Below, in pieces: positions 47,329 through 56,524 of a stretch of 64,000 bases of DNA (its first letter is position 1; each line of letters opens with the position of its first letter). This DNA is from JANMJD01 sp963847945 (GTDB lineage Bacteria > Actinomycetota > Acidimicrobiia > Acidimicrobiales > Ilumatobacteraceae). Where the stretch lies: contig CAWKBX010000001.1 in the NCBI GenBank assembly GCA_963847945.1, forward strand, positions 124,001 to 188,000. The letters are read 5' to 3'. A program made the position numbers and the translations under genes. Under the pieces are notes generated by a model. That model was given only the letters and a program-made list of their open reading frames with translations. It made no database searches and had not been told where the DNA came from.

Positions 47329-50300
47329 TGCCCGGCGGGCTCGCGACGCGCACGCTGCGCATTGAGTCGGGCGAGGGCCGTCCGGTCGGCCTGATGGTGG
47401 CGCTGAACTTTCTGATTTGCTTCGGCGCGGTCGGAGTGCAGACCGCCGGTTTCGCATTGTTCCTCGAACGATTCGGACCCAGCCAAATTGCCGGTGCCTA
47501 TCTGGTGAGTGCCGCGGGCTCAGCCGGCGCCGCGGCGCTGTACCTCGTCGCCTCCGGGCGAATTCCTTTCCCTCGACTCACCCGGACGGTGATGGTCATT
47601 CTCTCCGTCGGCACGGCCATCGAGTGGGCCGGCGCCAGAGTTGGACTCGGCATCGCTCGTTATCTGCTGCCGATGTGGTTCCAGATTGTCATCAACATGT
47701 CGATGTTGATCTTCTGGGCGATCGCCGATGGTCTGTTCGACGTGAGGCAGGCAAAGCGGCTCTTCGGGGTGTTGTCCGCCGGCCGGTCGCTGGGGTTCGT
47801 CGGTGGAGGATTGGCGGCGTCGGTCCTCGTACGGTTCGTCGAGACGACAGAACTCCTACTCGTCAGTGCCGGTTCGTTGGCCCTCGCCGTCGTCGCCATC
47901 AGAGCGGTGTGGCGGCTCGATACTCCTGCGTCGGTGCTGGGCGAGGGATCGTCACCCCGTCCTGGTCCGGGGCGGCGGGGTCGGTCGATTGCCGCGCTGA
48001 TCAGCCACCACTACTACCGTTGGATCATCGCCTTCGTCACCATGTGGTGGGTCGGTTTTTATGTCATCGACAAGATCTTTCTGGGGCAGGTCGTCGCCCA
48101 CGCCACCGATCAGCAGGCGATTGCGAGCTTCCTCGGTGTGTTTTACGCCGCGGCCGGTGTCTTGCAGTTCGTCGTCGGCGCGTTCGTCACCGGGCGTGTC
48201 GCTCATCGACGAGGGTTGACCGTGTCGCTCATCGGCACGCCCGTGTTGCTGTTGGTCGGATCGGCGACGTTTGCGATCGTCTCCGGTGGCTCGAGCTCCA
48301 GCGCTGCGCTGCTTGTGCTCGCGGTGGCGATGAAGGCTGTCGACCACGGTGTGGGGTTCGGACTCGACTATGCCGTGCACGGCATCGCCTACCGAGCAGT
48401 TCCCCTCGCCGTGGTTGGCAGGGTGGCAACACTCGCCGAAGGTTTCGGCCAGCCGATCGCCCTGGCCTCGACGGCTTTCGGCTTGATCGGGTTGGAGCAG
48501 GGGCTCGGGCTCGGGGTGACTGCGGTCGGCGTCACGGCCGTTGCCGTGATCGGGTTGTGGTTGGCCGTGGCGGCTCGGCTCGGGCGTTCGTATCCGGGCG
48601 CCTTGGCCGCTTCGCTGGCCCGCCGCCAGTTTTCAACTGACCGGCTCACCTTCGCAGACCCGGCGGGTCGCCAGGCGCTCGTTGCTGCGACCGGCGATCC
48701 ATCTCCCGCGGTTGCGATCTACGCGGCCCGGACGCTCGGGAGTCTCGACCCGGGCTCATCACGGTCCTTGCTCCCGATACAGACCACCCACCGCTCGGCC
48801 GAGGTTCGCCGATGGGCGCTGGCCGAGATTGAACTTCGGGCCGACCGGACGCTGCTGGGCGCATGGCAGCTGTCGGCCGAGCCCGACCATCTGGCCAGGC
48901 AATACGGCGTTCGTGCCCTCGTTGTGTGTCCTTCGGACGATGACGACTTCGCAGCGATCGAGAGCTGGCTCGATGACGACGACCCAGCGGTTCGGCGGGG
49001 CGCAATCGAGGGACTGCTGCGACGACGTGATGAAGCTCCTGCGGGCCGCGCCAGCGGTGAGCGGCCGCTCCGAGCGCTTGCCGTCGCTCGCATCCTCGCA
49101 TTGTCGAAGTCCGCTTCGGAGTCGGACCGAATTGTCGCCGCAACCGTGATCGAAACAACCGGGGCCAATGACCTGGTCTCGACGCTGGTCGATCTGATCG
49201 GCGACGAGTCGCCATTGGTCAGCCGGGCGGCGATACGTGCCACGGCCGGTCTCGGACCGCTCAACGATCCCGCTTGGTATGGACCGCTCCTGGCGGCGAC
49301 GGCACGCCCGACGTGTGCAAGTTCGGCCGGACTCGCCCTCGCCGGGGAGGGTCTCATGGCGCTTCCGGCGATTGACGGGGCGCTGACCGCGACTCGATCC
49401 GATCGGCAGTTGGTGGTCCTCGCGGCAACGCTCGGACGGATCGGTGGGGACGAGGCGCTCCGGCGGATCGACACGCTCCTCGATCATCGCGACGGTGTGG
49501 TGAGGGCGTCTGCGTTCGCCGCGCTCGTCTCGGCAACCGTCGGGCCGAGTGGTTCGGTCGCGGTCATGCCACCGGTCGGTGCCGTGAATCACGCGCGACT
49601 GATGACCTGCTTGGCGCGAGAGGCTGACGACGTCGAGTGCCTGGCTGCGTACATCGGTGAAATCCCTGAGCCCGATGCTCGAGCGCTCTCGGGCGCGCTG
49701 CGGGCGGACCTCTTCCGGTCGGTCGCAAATCTGGTGGCGATCGCCGTCATCTTGTCACCCGATGTCAGGAGCGCGGCCGCCGCCTATCGGTTGTTGATGA
49801 CCACTGATCTGCCCCGGCTACCGGAGGTCATCGATCTCCTCGAGCCTGAGTTGTCGGTCTCGGTGCACGCAGGGGTGATCCCGGTCATCGAGCGGCTGGC
49901 GCGGCCGAGGCCACCACGAAGTTTGCAACCAACGACCTTGGCCGGCCTGATTGTCGGCACCACCGCCGACCCCTGCGTATCGTCGACCGACCCGTGGGTG
50001 CGGGCGACGGCCTGCCACCTCGCCGGGGTCCGGCTCGTCGCCAGTTGCAGGGAGGCACTCCTGGCCGCGTGTGACGACGACGACCCCGACGTGAGCGAGT
50101 CGGCCCGACGAGCCATTGCCTCGATTGACCATCAGGAGGAACCGGCCATGTTCTCGACCGTCGACAAGGTGCTCGCCCTGAAACGGGTTTCGCTGTTCGC
50201 CGAAACGCCCGATGACGTGCTGGCCGCCGTTGCCCGACTTGTTCGCCAAGAGGTCGTCGACGCAGGCGCCGTTATCGTCCGCGAGGGCGATCTTGGCGAC

Positions 50301-50591
50301 GAGATGTACGTGATCGCCGCCGGTCGAGTCGAGGTGCGACGCGGCGGCCATCTGTTGAACCGACTCAGCGATGGTGACGTGTTCGGCGAGATGTCCGTCC
50401 TCGATCCCGGACTCCGCTCCGCCACGGTCATCTGTATCGAGCCGACCCACCTTCTGCTACTCGACCGAGCCCCCCTGTACGACTTGCTCACGGAACGGCC
50501 CGAAATAGGCCTCGGGATCATCAAGGTGCTGGTCGGTCGGTTACGGGACCGGGTCGCCGATCTCGACACGAGCCGAGGGGATACGACGTGA
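47325..50591 (+). CDS. ATP/ADP-translocase-like carrier fused to HEAT repeats and a cyclic-nucleotide-binding domain
   Basis: A 1088-residue membrane protein. Residues about 15-425 hold roughly 11-12 helices of the NTT/MFS type, with the characteristic 'FWAIADGLFDVRQAKRLFGVLSAG' loop. About 430-930 consists of HEAT/PBS-lyase-like repeats, each ending in patterns such as 'DDDPAVRRGAIEGLL' and 'DESPLVSRAAIRATAGL'. About 945-1075 is a cyclic-nucleotide-binding domain: 'LFAETPDDVLAAVARL', 'EGDLGDEMYVIAAGRVEV', and the phosphate cassette 'FGEMSVLDPGLRSATV' with its Glu and Arg. It is followed by 'ATVICIEPTHLLLLDR'. It probably moves nucleotides or another anion under cAMP/cGMP control. ATGA overlap with the upstream HD gene. 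Confidence 0.87.
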   Translation: MMPGGLATRTLRIESGEGRPVGLMVALNFLICFGAVGVQTAGFALFLERFGPSQIAGAYLVSAAGSAGAAALYLVASGRIPFPRLTRTVMVILSVGTAIEWAGARVGLGIARYLLPMWFQIVINMSMLIFWAIADGLFDVRQAKRLFGVLSAGRSLGFVGGGLAASVLVRFVETTELLLVSAGSLALAVVAIRAVWRLDTPASVLGEGSSPRPGPGRRGRSIAALISHHYYRWIIAFVTMWWVGFYVIDKIFLGQVVAHATDQQAIASFLGVFYAAAGVLQFVVGAFVTGRVAHRRGLTVSLIGTPVLLLVGSATFAIVSGGSSSSAALLVLAVAMKAVDHGVGFGLDYAVHGIAYRAVPLAVVGRVATLAEGFGQPIALASTAFGLIGLEQGLGLGVTAVGVTAVAVIGLWLAVAARLGRSYPGALAASLARRQFSTDRLTFADPAGRQALVAATGDPSPAVAIYAARTLGSLDPGSSRSLLPIQTTHRSAEVRRWALAEIELRADRTLLGAWQLSAEPDHLARQYGVRALVVCPSDDDDFAAIESWLDDDDPAVRRGAIEGLLRRRDEAPAGRASGERPLRALAVARILALSKSASESDRIVAATVIETTGANDLVSTLVDLIGDESPLVSRAAIRATAGLGPLNDPAWYGPLLAATARPTCASSAGLALAGEGLMALPAIDGALTATRSDRQLVVLAATLGRIGGDEALRRIDTLLDHRDGVVRASAFAALVSATVGPSGSVAVMPPVGAVNHARLMTCLAREADDVECLAAYIGEIPEPDARALSGALRADLFRSVANLVAIAVILSPDVRSAAAAYRLLMTTDLPRLPEVIDLLEPELSVSVHAGVIPVIERLARPRPPRSLQPTTLAGLIVGTTADPCVSSTDPWVRATACHLAGVRLVASCREALLAACDDDDPDVSESARRAIASIDHQEEPAMFSTVDKVLALKRVSLFAETPDDVLAAVARLVRQEVVDAGAVIVREGDLGDEMYVIAAGRVEVRRGGHLLNRLSDGDVFGEMSVLDPGLRSATVICIEPTHLLLLDRAPLYDLLTERPEIGLGIIKVLVGRLRDRVADLDTSRGDTT

Positions 50592-51205
50592 TGCACGATC
50601 GGCCGGATCTGGATGCGGCGATCAACTACGCCGACGGTCGGTTGACGAAGGAGCTGAGCGCCGACCTGTCGTACCACGACGCCGCCCACACCCGGGACTG
50701 GGTTGTGCCAGCGGCGCTCCGGCTGGCGATGGCATCTGGAATCGACGGAGTCGAGCTGGACCTCGTATTGACTGCGGCATGGTTCCACGACATCGGGTAC
50801 ATCGAACGGTATGCCGCCAACGAACCAATCGGTGCCCGGGTCGCCGGCGAGGCGCTACCGATGTTCGGGTACCGACCTGAGCATGTGCGGTCGGTTCAGG
50901 GGATGATTCTGGCGACCGCCGTACCCCAGCACCCGCGAGGAATCCTGGAGCAACTCGTGGCCGACGCCGACCTCGACATTCTGGCCCGACCCGAGATGCT
51001 CGATCAGAACGAGCGTCTACGGGACGAGCTGAGCCGGTGCGCTCACCCGAGCACCGATGAGGAGTGGTACGCCGGTCAATTGCGCTTCTTCGACGCCCAC
51101 CACTACTTCACCGCGGCGGCAAGGCGCATGAACAATGCGACCAAAGCCCAGAACCGGACGCTCCTCGCCAAACTGCACCAAGTAGCGAGGCTGACACGGC
51201 CGTAA
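50591..51205 (+). CDS. Small HD-domain phosphohydrolase
   Basis: A 204-residue protein with the HD superfamily pattern: 'SYHDAAHTRDWVVPAALRLA', then 'TAAWFHDIGYI' with the His-Asp metal pair, then a conserved Asp in 'VADADLDIL'. It resembles stand-alone predicted metal phosphohydrolases of unknown substrate. Its placement after a cyclic-nucleotide-gated carrier suggests a phosphodiesterase. The ATG overlaps the carrier stop by one base (TGATG); a GTG three bases earlier is the alternative. Confidence 0.83.
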   Translation: MHDRPDLDAAINYADGRLTKELSADLSYHDAAHTRDWVVPAALRLAMASGIDGVELDLVLTAAWFHDIGYIERYAANEPIGARVAGEALPMFGYRPEHVRSVQGMILATAVPQHPRGILEQLVADADLDILARPEMLDQNERLRDELSRCAHPSTDEEWYAGQLRFFDAHHYFTAAARRMNNATKAQNRTLLAKLHQVARLTRP

Positions 51206-51246
51206 CCGTTGGAGCGGCCGACCGTCCCCGCACCCTGGGGTTACGG
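51200..51246. terminator. Hairpin between convergent genes
   Basis: CCGTAACC (51200-51207) and GGTTACGG (51239-51246) are exact complements. They cover the HD gene stop and lie 24 bases before the stop of the CMD-family gene, so they could end both transcripts. No T-run is present. Confidence 0.45.
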
Positions 51247-51269
51247 CTCGCCGGTGATCGGGGCCACAG

Positions 51270-51833
51270 CTAGCCGAGAGCGTCGGGGACGCCGTCGTCG
51301 AGAGCGACGCGGGTGGCGTTGAGGAACATGGCCACGAGGTGGTAGTTGCCGACGGCGGCGATGACATCGAGCATTTGTTCGGTGGTGTACGTCGCTGCGA
51401 GGCCAGCCCAGACCTGGTCGGTGAGGGTTGACACCGAGTGCAATTCGTCGGCGGCCCGGAGCAGTAGCGCGTCGTGAGGCGACCACGTGCCGTCGGATGG
51501 ATCGCCCTTGGTTCGGGTGACTTCCTCGGGCGAGATGTTGCAGCTCAGGGCAATGATTGCGTGCTGGCTGAACTCGTAGCGCGACTGGCAGTTCCAGCCG
51601 GTCCGCAAGATCAACAGTTCGCGATCACGCGGCGGCAACGTCGATTTCGACAGCACATGGGCGGCGAACACGACCCAGCGTTTGAGCAGATCGGGGTGGT
51701 GGCCCAGGGTGCCGAAGATGTTCAATGGCTCACCATTGGGCCCGTTCAGACCCTTGATGAACACCTCGGCCAGCCGCGGGTCGTCGGCGGAAGTGAGCGG
51801 AGCGAGTCGGGGTCCATCGACCGTCTCAGTCAT
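51270..51833 (-). CDS. Carboxymuconolactone-decarboxylase-family protein (AhpD-like fold)
   Basis: A 187-residue helical protein. Sequence 'LPPRDRELLILRTGWNCQSRYEFSQHAIIAL' is the CMD core, with one Cys and a His where AhpD has C-x2-C plus His. 'YTTEQMLDVIAAVGNYHLVAMFLN' is the second family helix. The lone Cys argues against peroxidase activity of the AhpD kind. Function unknown. Its start overlaps the argG stop by 8 bases, so it is co-transcribed with argG. Confidence 0.85.
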   Translation of the reverse strand: MTETVDGPRLAPLTSADDPRLAEVFIKGLNGPNGEPLNIFGTLGHHPDLLKRWVVFAAHVLSKSTLPPRDRELLILRTGWNCQSRYEFSQHAIIALSCNISPEEVTRTKGDPSDGTWSPHDALLLRAADELHSVSTLTDQVWAGLAATYTTEQMLDVIAAVGNYHLVAMFLNATRVALDDGVPDALG

Positions 51834-53164
51834 CGGACGGACCCGAACCCAATCCGAGCACTCCGCCGCCCGCTCCCAGCGTGCCCGAGGCCCGGTAGAT
51901 CTCGAGCTTCTCGCGGGAGTCCTCGATGTCGAGGTTGCGCATCGTCAGCTGGCCGATGCGGTCGAGCGGACCGAACGCGGAATCCTCCACTCGCTCCATC
52001 GACAGCCGTTCGGGCTGATACGTCAGATGCGGGCCGGTGGTGTTGACAATCGTGTAGTCCTCGCCACGGCGCAGCCGCACGGTCACCTCACCGGTCACTG
52101 CGGTGCCGACCCAACGCAGCAGCGGCTCGCGCAGCATCAGGCTCTGGGGGTCGAACCAGCGGCCCTCGTAGAGCAGACGGCCGAGGCGGCGGCCCATCGT
52201 GCGGTAGTTCTCGATTGTTCCCTCGTTGTGGATGGCGGTGATCAGCCGCTCGTAGGCAATCGACAGCAGCGCCAGGCCCGGGGCCTCGTAGATGCCGCGG
52301 GACTTCGCTTCGATGATCCGGTTCTCGATCTGATCGCTCATGCCGAGACCGTGGCGGCCGCCGATCGCGTTGGCCTCGATCACCAGGGCGACCTGATCGG
52401 GGAACTCGACGCCGTTGATCGCCACCGGCCAACCCTCGTGGAACCGCACGCTGACCTGCTCGGATGCGACGTCGACATCGTCGCGCCAGGCGGCGACGCC
52501 CATGATCGGCTCGACCAGGTCCATGCCGTTGGCCAGTTCTTCGAGCAACTTTGCCTCGTGCGTCGCGCCCCAGATGTTGGCGTCGGTGGAGTACGCCTTC
52601 TCCTTGCTCTGGCGGTAGGGGAGCTTGCGGTCGATGAGGAACTGGCTCATCTCGGCGCGGCCGCCCATCTCTTCGACGAACGTTGGGTCGAGCCAGGGCT
52701 TGTAGATCCGCAGGTTTGGGTTGACGAGCAGGCCGTAGCGGTAGAACCGCTCGATGTCGTTGCCCTTGTAGGTGGAGCCGTCACCCCAAATGTCGACGCC
52801 GTCGTCGTGCATCGCTCGCACCAGCAGCGTGCCGGTGACGGCCCGGCCGAGCGGAGTCGTATTGAAGTATGTGCGTCCCGCGGTGGTGATGTGGAACGCC
52901 CCGCACTGCAACGCAATCAACCCCTGCAGCACCAACTCGGCCCGGCAGTCGACCAGCCGGGCCTCCGCGGCGCCGTAGACGCGAGCCGCGTTCGGGGACG
53001 GTGTGCAGCTCCGGCTCGTCGTACTGGCCGAGATCCGCCGTGTATGCGTAGGGGATCGCCCCTCGCTCGCGCATCCAGGCGACGGCGGCCGACGTATCGA
53101 GTCCGCCCGAGAAGGCGATGCCGACGCGCTCGCCGACAGGAAGATTGGTGAGAACTTTCGACAT
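51826..53164 (-). CDS. argG: Argininosuccinate synthase, one indel
   Basis: Condenses citrulline and aspartate with ATP to argininosuccinate in arginine synthesis. About 446 residues. The P-loop-like 'VGIAFSGGLDTSAAVAWM' is near residue 15, and 'YTADLGQYDEPE' follows. After one frame change near 52985 the rest is intact: 'YGLLVNPNLRIYKPWLDPTFVEEMGGRAEMSQFL', 'STDANIWGATHEAK', 'EANAIGGRHGLGMSDQIENRIIEAKSRGIYEAPG'. The pattern is of the longer (E. coli/Streptomyces) type. The start at 53164 has TAGCCT 9 bases upstream. No other arg genes are in the window. Confidence 0.94.
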
Positions 53165-53173
53165 AGCGGGGTC

Positions 53174-53195
53174 AGGCTAGTGGTCGAGGTAGCTT
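53174..53195. promoter_or_regulatory. Back-to-back -10 boxes for argG and FKBP genes
   Basis: Only 38 bases separate the two start codons. TAGCCT on the minus strand (53179-53174) serves argG and TAGCTT on the plus strand (53190-53195) lies 7 bases before the FKBP ATG. Both messages are therefore expected to be leaderless. Confidence 0.6.
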
Positions 53196-53202
53196 CAGAC
53201 TT

Positions 53203-53577
53203 ATGAGCTCTGATAAGCCCACCGTGACCATTCCCGATACCGATGCGCCGAGCGAACTCGTCATCGACGACCTGAGCGTCGGCACCGGCGACGAGGCCGC
53301 ACCCGGTCACAACGTCGAGGTCCACTACGTCGGCGTGGCGTGGTCGAATGGTAAGCAGTTCGATGCCTCGTGGGACCGCCGCGAGACTTTCGAGTTCCGT
53401 TTGGGCCGCGGCCAGGTCATCAGTGGGTGGGATCAGGGGGTTGCCGGCATGAAGGTCGGCGGTCGTCGTCGGCTGACGATTCCGCCCTCGATGGGTTACG
53501 GCAGCCAAGGAGCCGGCGGGGTGATCAAGGGCGGCGAGACGTTGGTGTTCGTCGTCGATCTGATCAACGTCCGATAG
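53203..53577 (+). CDS. FKBP-type peptidyl-prolyl isomerase
   Basis: A 124-residue single FKBP domain that speeds prolyl-bond isomerisation during folding. The pocket residues are in 'VEVHYVGVAWSNGKQFDASWDR', 'FEFRLGRGQVISGWDQGVAGMKVGGRR', 'IPPSMGYGSQGAG' and 'LVFVVDLINV'. There is no signal peptide, so it is cytoplasmic. The ATG is fixed by TAGCTT 7 bases upstream. Confidence 0.95.
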   Translation: MSSDKPTVTIPDTDAPSELVIDDLSVGTGDEAAPGHNVEVHYVGVAWSNGKQFDASWDRRETFEFRLGRGQVISGWDQGVAGMKVGGRRRLTIPPSMGYGSQGAGGVIKGGETLVFVVDLINVR

Positions 53578-53806
53578 CTCGCCGCCTTGGCGCGGTTCGC
53601 TCAGGGCACGCTCCACCGCCTCAGCCAGACGGCCGAGGGTGTCGAAGGGGTCGCGTTGTGGGATGCCGCCAAGGCAGCCGATGGGTCGGGCAAGCCGCTC
53701 GCCCCGCCGCAGCTGCCCCGTTGAGGTGATGCTCTCGGGCCGGTTGTACCCGCTCAGCGGCGAAAACCGGCCCGGGAACCCCACGGGTTCTCGGTAGCCT
53801 GGGGAC

Positions 53807-55379
53807 ATGTCCCTCGACGTATTGACCGAAGCGGCGCGCCGTCGGACGTTTGCCATCATCTCCCATCCCGATGCCGGCAAGACGACGCTGACCGAGAAGC
53901 TGTTGTTGTATTCGGGTGTGGTGCAGACCGCTGGAGCGGTCAAGGCCCGGGGAGGGCGGACCGCGGCCCGGTCGGACTGGATGGAGATGGAACGCGAGCG
54001 CGGCATCTCGGTGTCGTCGACGGTGATGCAGTTCCCGTACGGCGACTGCCTGATGAACCTGCTCGATACCCCTGGTCACAAGGACTTTTCCGAGGACACC
54101 TACCGCGTCTTGGCGGCTGTCGATGCGGCGGTGATGGTGCTCGACTCCGGTAAGGGCATCGAGCCCCAGACCCGCAAGCTGTTCGAGGTCTGTCGCAGCC
54201 GCAATACCCCGATCATCACGTTCCTCAACAAGCAGGACCGTCCCGGAATGTCGCCGTTCGAACTCATCGACGACATCACCTCGAAGCTGGAACTGCAGAT
54301 CGCCCCGATGATGTGGCCGGTCGGCCCGACGGGCGATCTGGTCGGTCTGCTCGACGTCACCAACGGCACGCTGATCCGGGCCGACCGCACGGCTCGCGGG
54401 GCCAAGATCGGCGACGAAGAGACTCTGAAGGGTGGCGATGCCGTCGCCGCCGGCGGGGCCGGTTGGGCCCAAGCCCAAGAGGAGTGCGAGCTGCTCGCCG
54501 TCGCCGACGGCGGATGGAGTCGAGCGGCGTTCGCCGCGGGGAACCTGTCTCCGGTGTTCGCCGGGTCGGCGCTCACCAACCTCGGCGTGCGGCAGCTCCT
54601 CGAAGCCCTGGTCACCGTCGCGCCGCCGCCGTCGGTGCGCTATGAGTCGAACGGCGACCTGCGCGACCTCGACGCTCCTTTCGCCGGGATCGTGTTCAAG
54701 ATCCAATCGAATGTCGATCCATCGCATCGCGACCAGATGGCGTTCGTGCGGGTGTGTTCCGGTCGGTTCGAGCGTGGTGAGCCGCTGACACAGTCGTCGA
54801 ACGGTCGCGTGGTCACCACCAAGCATGCGGCGACGACGCTCGGGCGCGAACGCGACACCATCGATGAAGCGTTCCCCGGTGACGTCGTTGCCCTGGTCAA
54901 CGCCCGGAACCTGCGAATTGGCGAGACGGTCTATTCCGGCAAGCCGGTCGAGTTCCCACCGCTGCCCCGCTTCGAACCTGAGAACTTCGCCTCGGCGCGG
55001 CCCTTGGATGTATCGAAGTCGAAGCAGTTCCAAACCGGTGTCGACCAGCTCGACGCCGAAGGGGTGATCCAGGCGCTGATCGAAGACGGCAACACGTCAC
55101 GACCGATCATCGCCACCGTCGGTGTCACTGCAGATGGACGTGTTCAAGCACCGCATGCGCGCCGAATACAACGTCGAGGTCGAGCTGATGGGGAACGGCA
55201 TCGAGATCGCCCGCCGCACCGACGCGGCAACCGCTCCCGAACTGCGAGCGATGGGCGGCATCCGCATTGCCGAGCGTGCCGACGGTGTGCTGCTGGCCCT
55301 CTTCGAAAACAAGTACCGCCTCGAACGCCTACTGCGCGACAAGCCCGAGTTGACCCTCGCTCCGATCGTCAGCGCATAG
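53807..55379 (+). CDS. prfC: Peptide chain release factor 3, one indel near the 3' end
   Basis: GTPase that recycles release factors 1 and 2 from the ribosome. About 524 residues, near the usual 529. G motifs are seen: 'SHPDAGKTTLTEKLL', RGISVSS, DTPGHKDF, NKQDR. The classical 'GGRTAARSDWMEMERERGISV' RF3 stretch follows the P-loop. Near 55125 the frame shifts, and the C-terminal part (QMDVFKHRMRAEYNVEVEL, then RAMGGIRIAER) continues to the stop at 55377-55379. TAGCCT (53795-53800) lies 6 bases before the ATG. Confidence 0.94.
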
Positions 55380-55444
55380 GCCCGCCCAAAGCTGCGTGTA
55401 GCGGTCGTCGACCACTCCGGGTTGTTGAGGTCTAGGATCCCGGA

Positions 55445-56485
55445 ATGCACCTTCCTCGGGCTCGGGCTCTGGCTGTGTCGTTCGTCGTCGTCTTGGTCGC
55501 TGTGGTGATTCCCTCGCCCGCCGGGGCAACACCGGTTCCTGTGAAGTTCACCAACGGCGTGCTGACCATCAATGGAGGAGCCCAGCGAAACTTTGCCGTT
55601 GGCTGCGCCGCTGACGGCTCGGTGATCGTCAACACCGAGGTCACGGTGCCGATCGTCGCGTGCAATTCGGTCGCGTTCCTCGACGTCAACATTCGCCCCG
55701 GCACTATTGGACCCCGCTCGAATCTCATCGACCTGCGGGGTGTCATCGCTGGGGCGTACCCGCTGCTGTCGAAGGCAACCGTCGACGGCGGATTAGGCCG
55801 CGACACGGTCTACGGATCGCCGGTGCAGGACGTCGTGTATGCGTCAGGGACGGTCTACGGGTTCGCCGGTAACGACGTGATCAGCCCGGTCGATCTGACG
55901 GTTGGAGTGACGGCGTGGGGTGGCACCGGCGACGATCAGATCTTCGGTACTCCGGTTGGTGACTCGATCAATGGCGGCACCGGTGGTGACACATTGATCG
56001 GGGTCGGTGCGGACGGTGTCGATCAAATTTCGGGGGGTGATGGAATCGACGCCATTGCGGTTGGTGGCCCGGGCAACTACTACGGGGGCGCAGGCCACGA
56101 CCGTTTCGACCTGAGCGACCCGGGCGTTCGGGGGGCGATCTTGGTTGCCGGCGGCGGCGGAACCGATTCGTTCGGGTTCTACGGCGGCGCTGCGAACGAA
56201 ACGTTGACCACCTCACCCCTCGCAGCCACGGCTGTGCGGTTGACGTACCCGGGCGTCGTGGTCGACGGCACCGGGCTCGACCTTGTCGAGATGTCGGGCA
56301 CAAACCTGACGGTGCAGATGACGACGGCCGTCGAGATCGTCGCCAACTTCTGGTCGTCAATCGACATCGCCGTGCCTGGCGGAGTGTGGACCGAGACGCC
56401 CGAGCAGGTCACCGCCCCGAATCTGAAGCGCGTCTTGCTCCAGTTCGGTGGCGGCGGCACCCCGACGGTCACGGTCCACGGATAA
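55445..56485 (+). CDS. Secreted protein with RTX-like calcium-binding repeats
   Basis: A 346-residue exported protein. The signal peptide ends at PSPAGAT (about residue 27). The middle (about 110-240) contains loose nonapeptide-like motifs: GGLGRDTVYG, GFAGNDVI, GGTGDDQIFG, GGTGGDTLIG, GGDGIDAI and GGAGHDRFDL. This is the parallel beta-roll pattern that binds calcium. Function unknown; possibly surface adhesion. TAGGAT lies 6 bases before the ATG. Confidence 0.82.
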   Translation: MHLPRARALAVSFVVVLVAVVIPSPAGATPVPVKFTNGVLTINGGAQRNFAVGCAADGSVIVNTEVTVPIVACNSVAFLDVNIRPGTIGPRSNLIDLRGVIAGAYPLLSKATVDGGLGRDTVYGSPVQDVVYASGTVYGFAGNDVISPVDLTVGVTAWGGTGDDQIFGTPVGDSINGGTGGDTLIGVGADGVDQISGGDGIDAIAVGGPGNYYGGAGHDRFDLSDPGVRGAILVAGGGGTDSFGFYGGAANETLTTSPLAATAVRLTYPGVVVDGTGLDLVEMSGTNLTVQMTTAVEIVANFWSSIDIAVPGGVWTETPEQVTAPNLKRVLLQFGGGGTPTVTVHG

Positions 56486-56524
56486 CCCTTCGGCTGGGCG
56501 AGCCCAGGGCTACGGTCCTGGACA

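Noticed and set aside
53578..53724. Possible small gene between FKBP and prfC (plus strand frame ending LAPPQLPR, or minus strand frame with LGRLAEAVERALSEPRQ)
   Set aside because: Both strands look partly coding, but neither has a convincing start or known motif.
53165..54006. Upstream extension of the argG frame through the FKBP gene and the start of prfC
   Set aside because: The argG start is at 53164 by homology; the extension is antisense to FKBP and prfC.
53621..55033. 470-codon minus-strand frame over prfC
   Set aside because: Has no recognisable protein motif and is antisense to a clear release factor gene.
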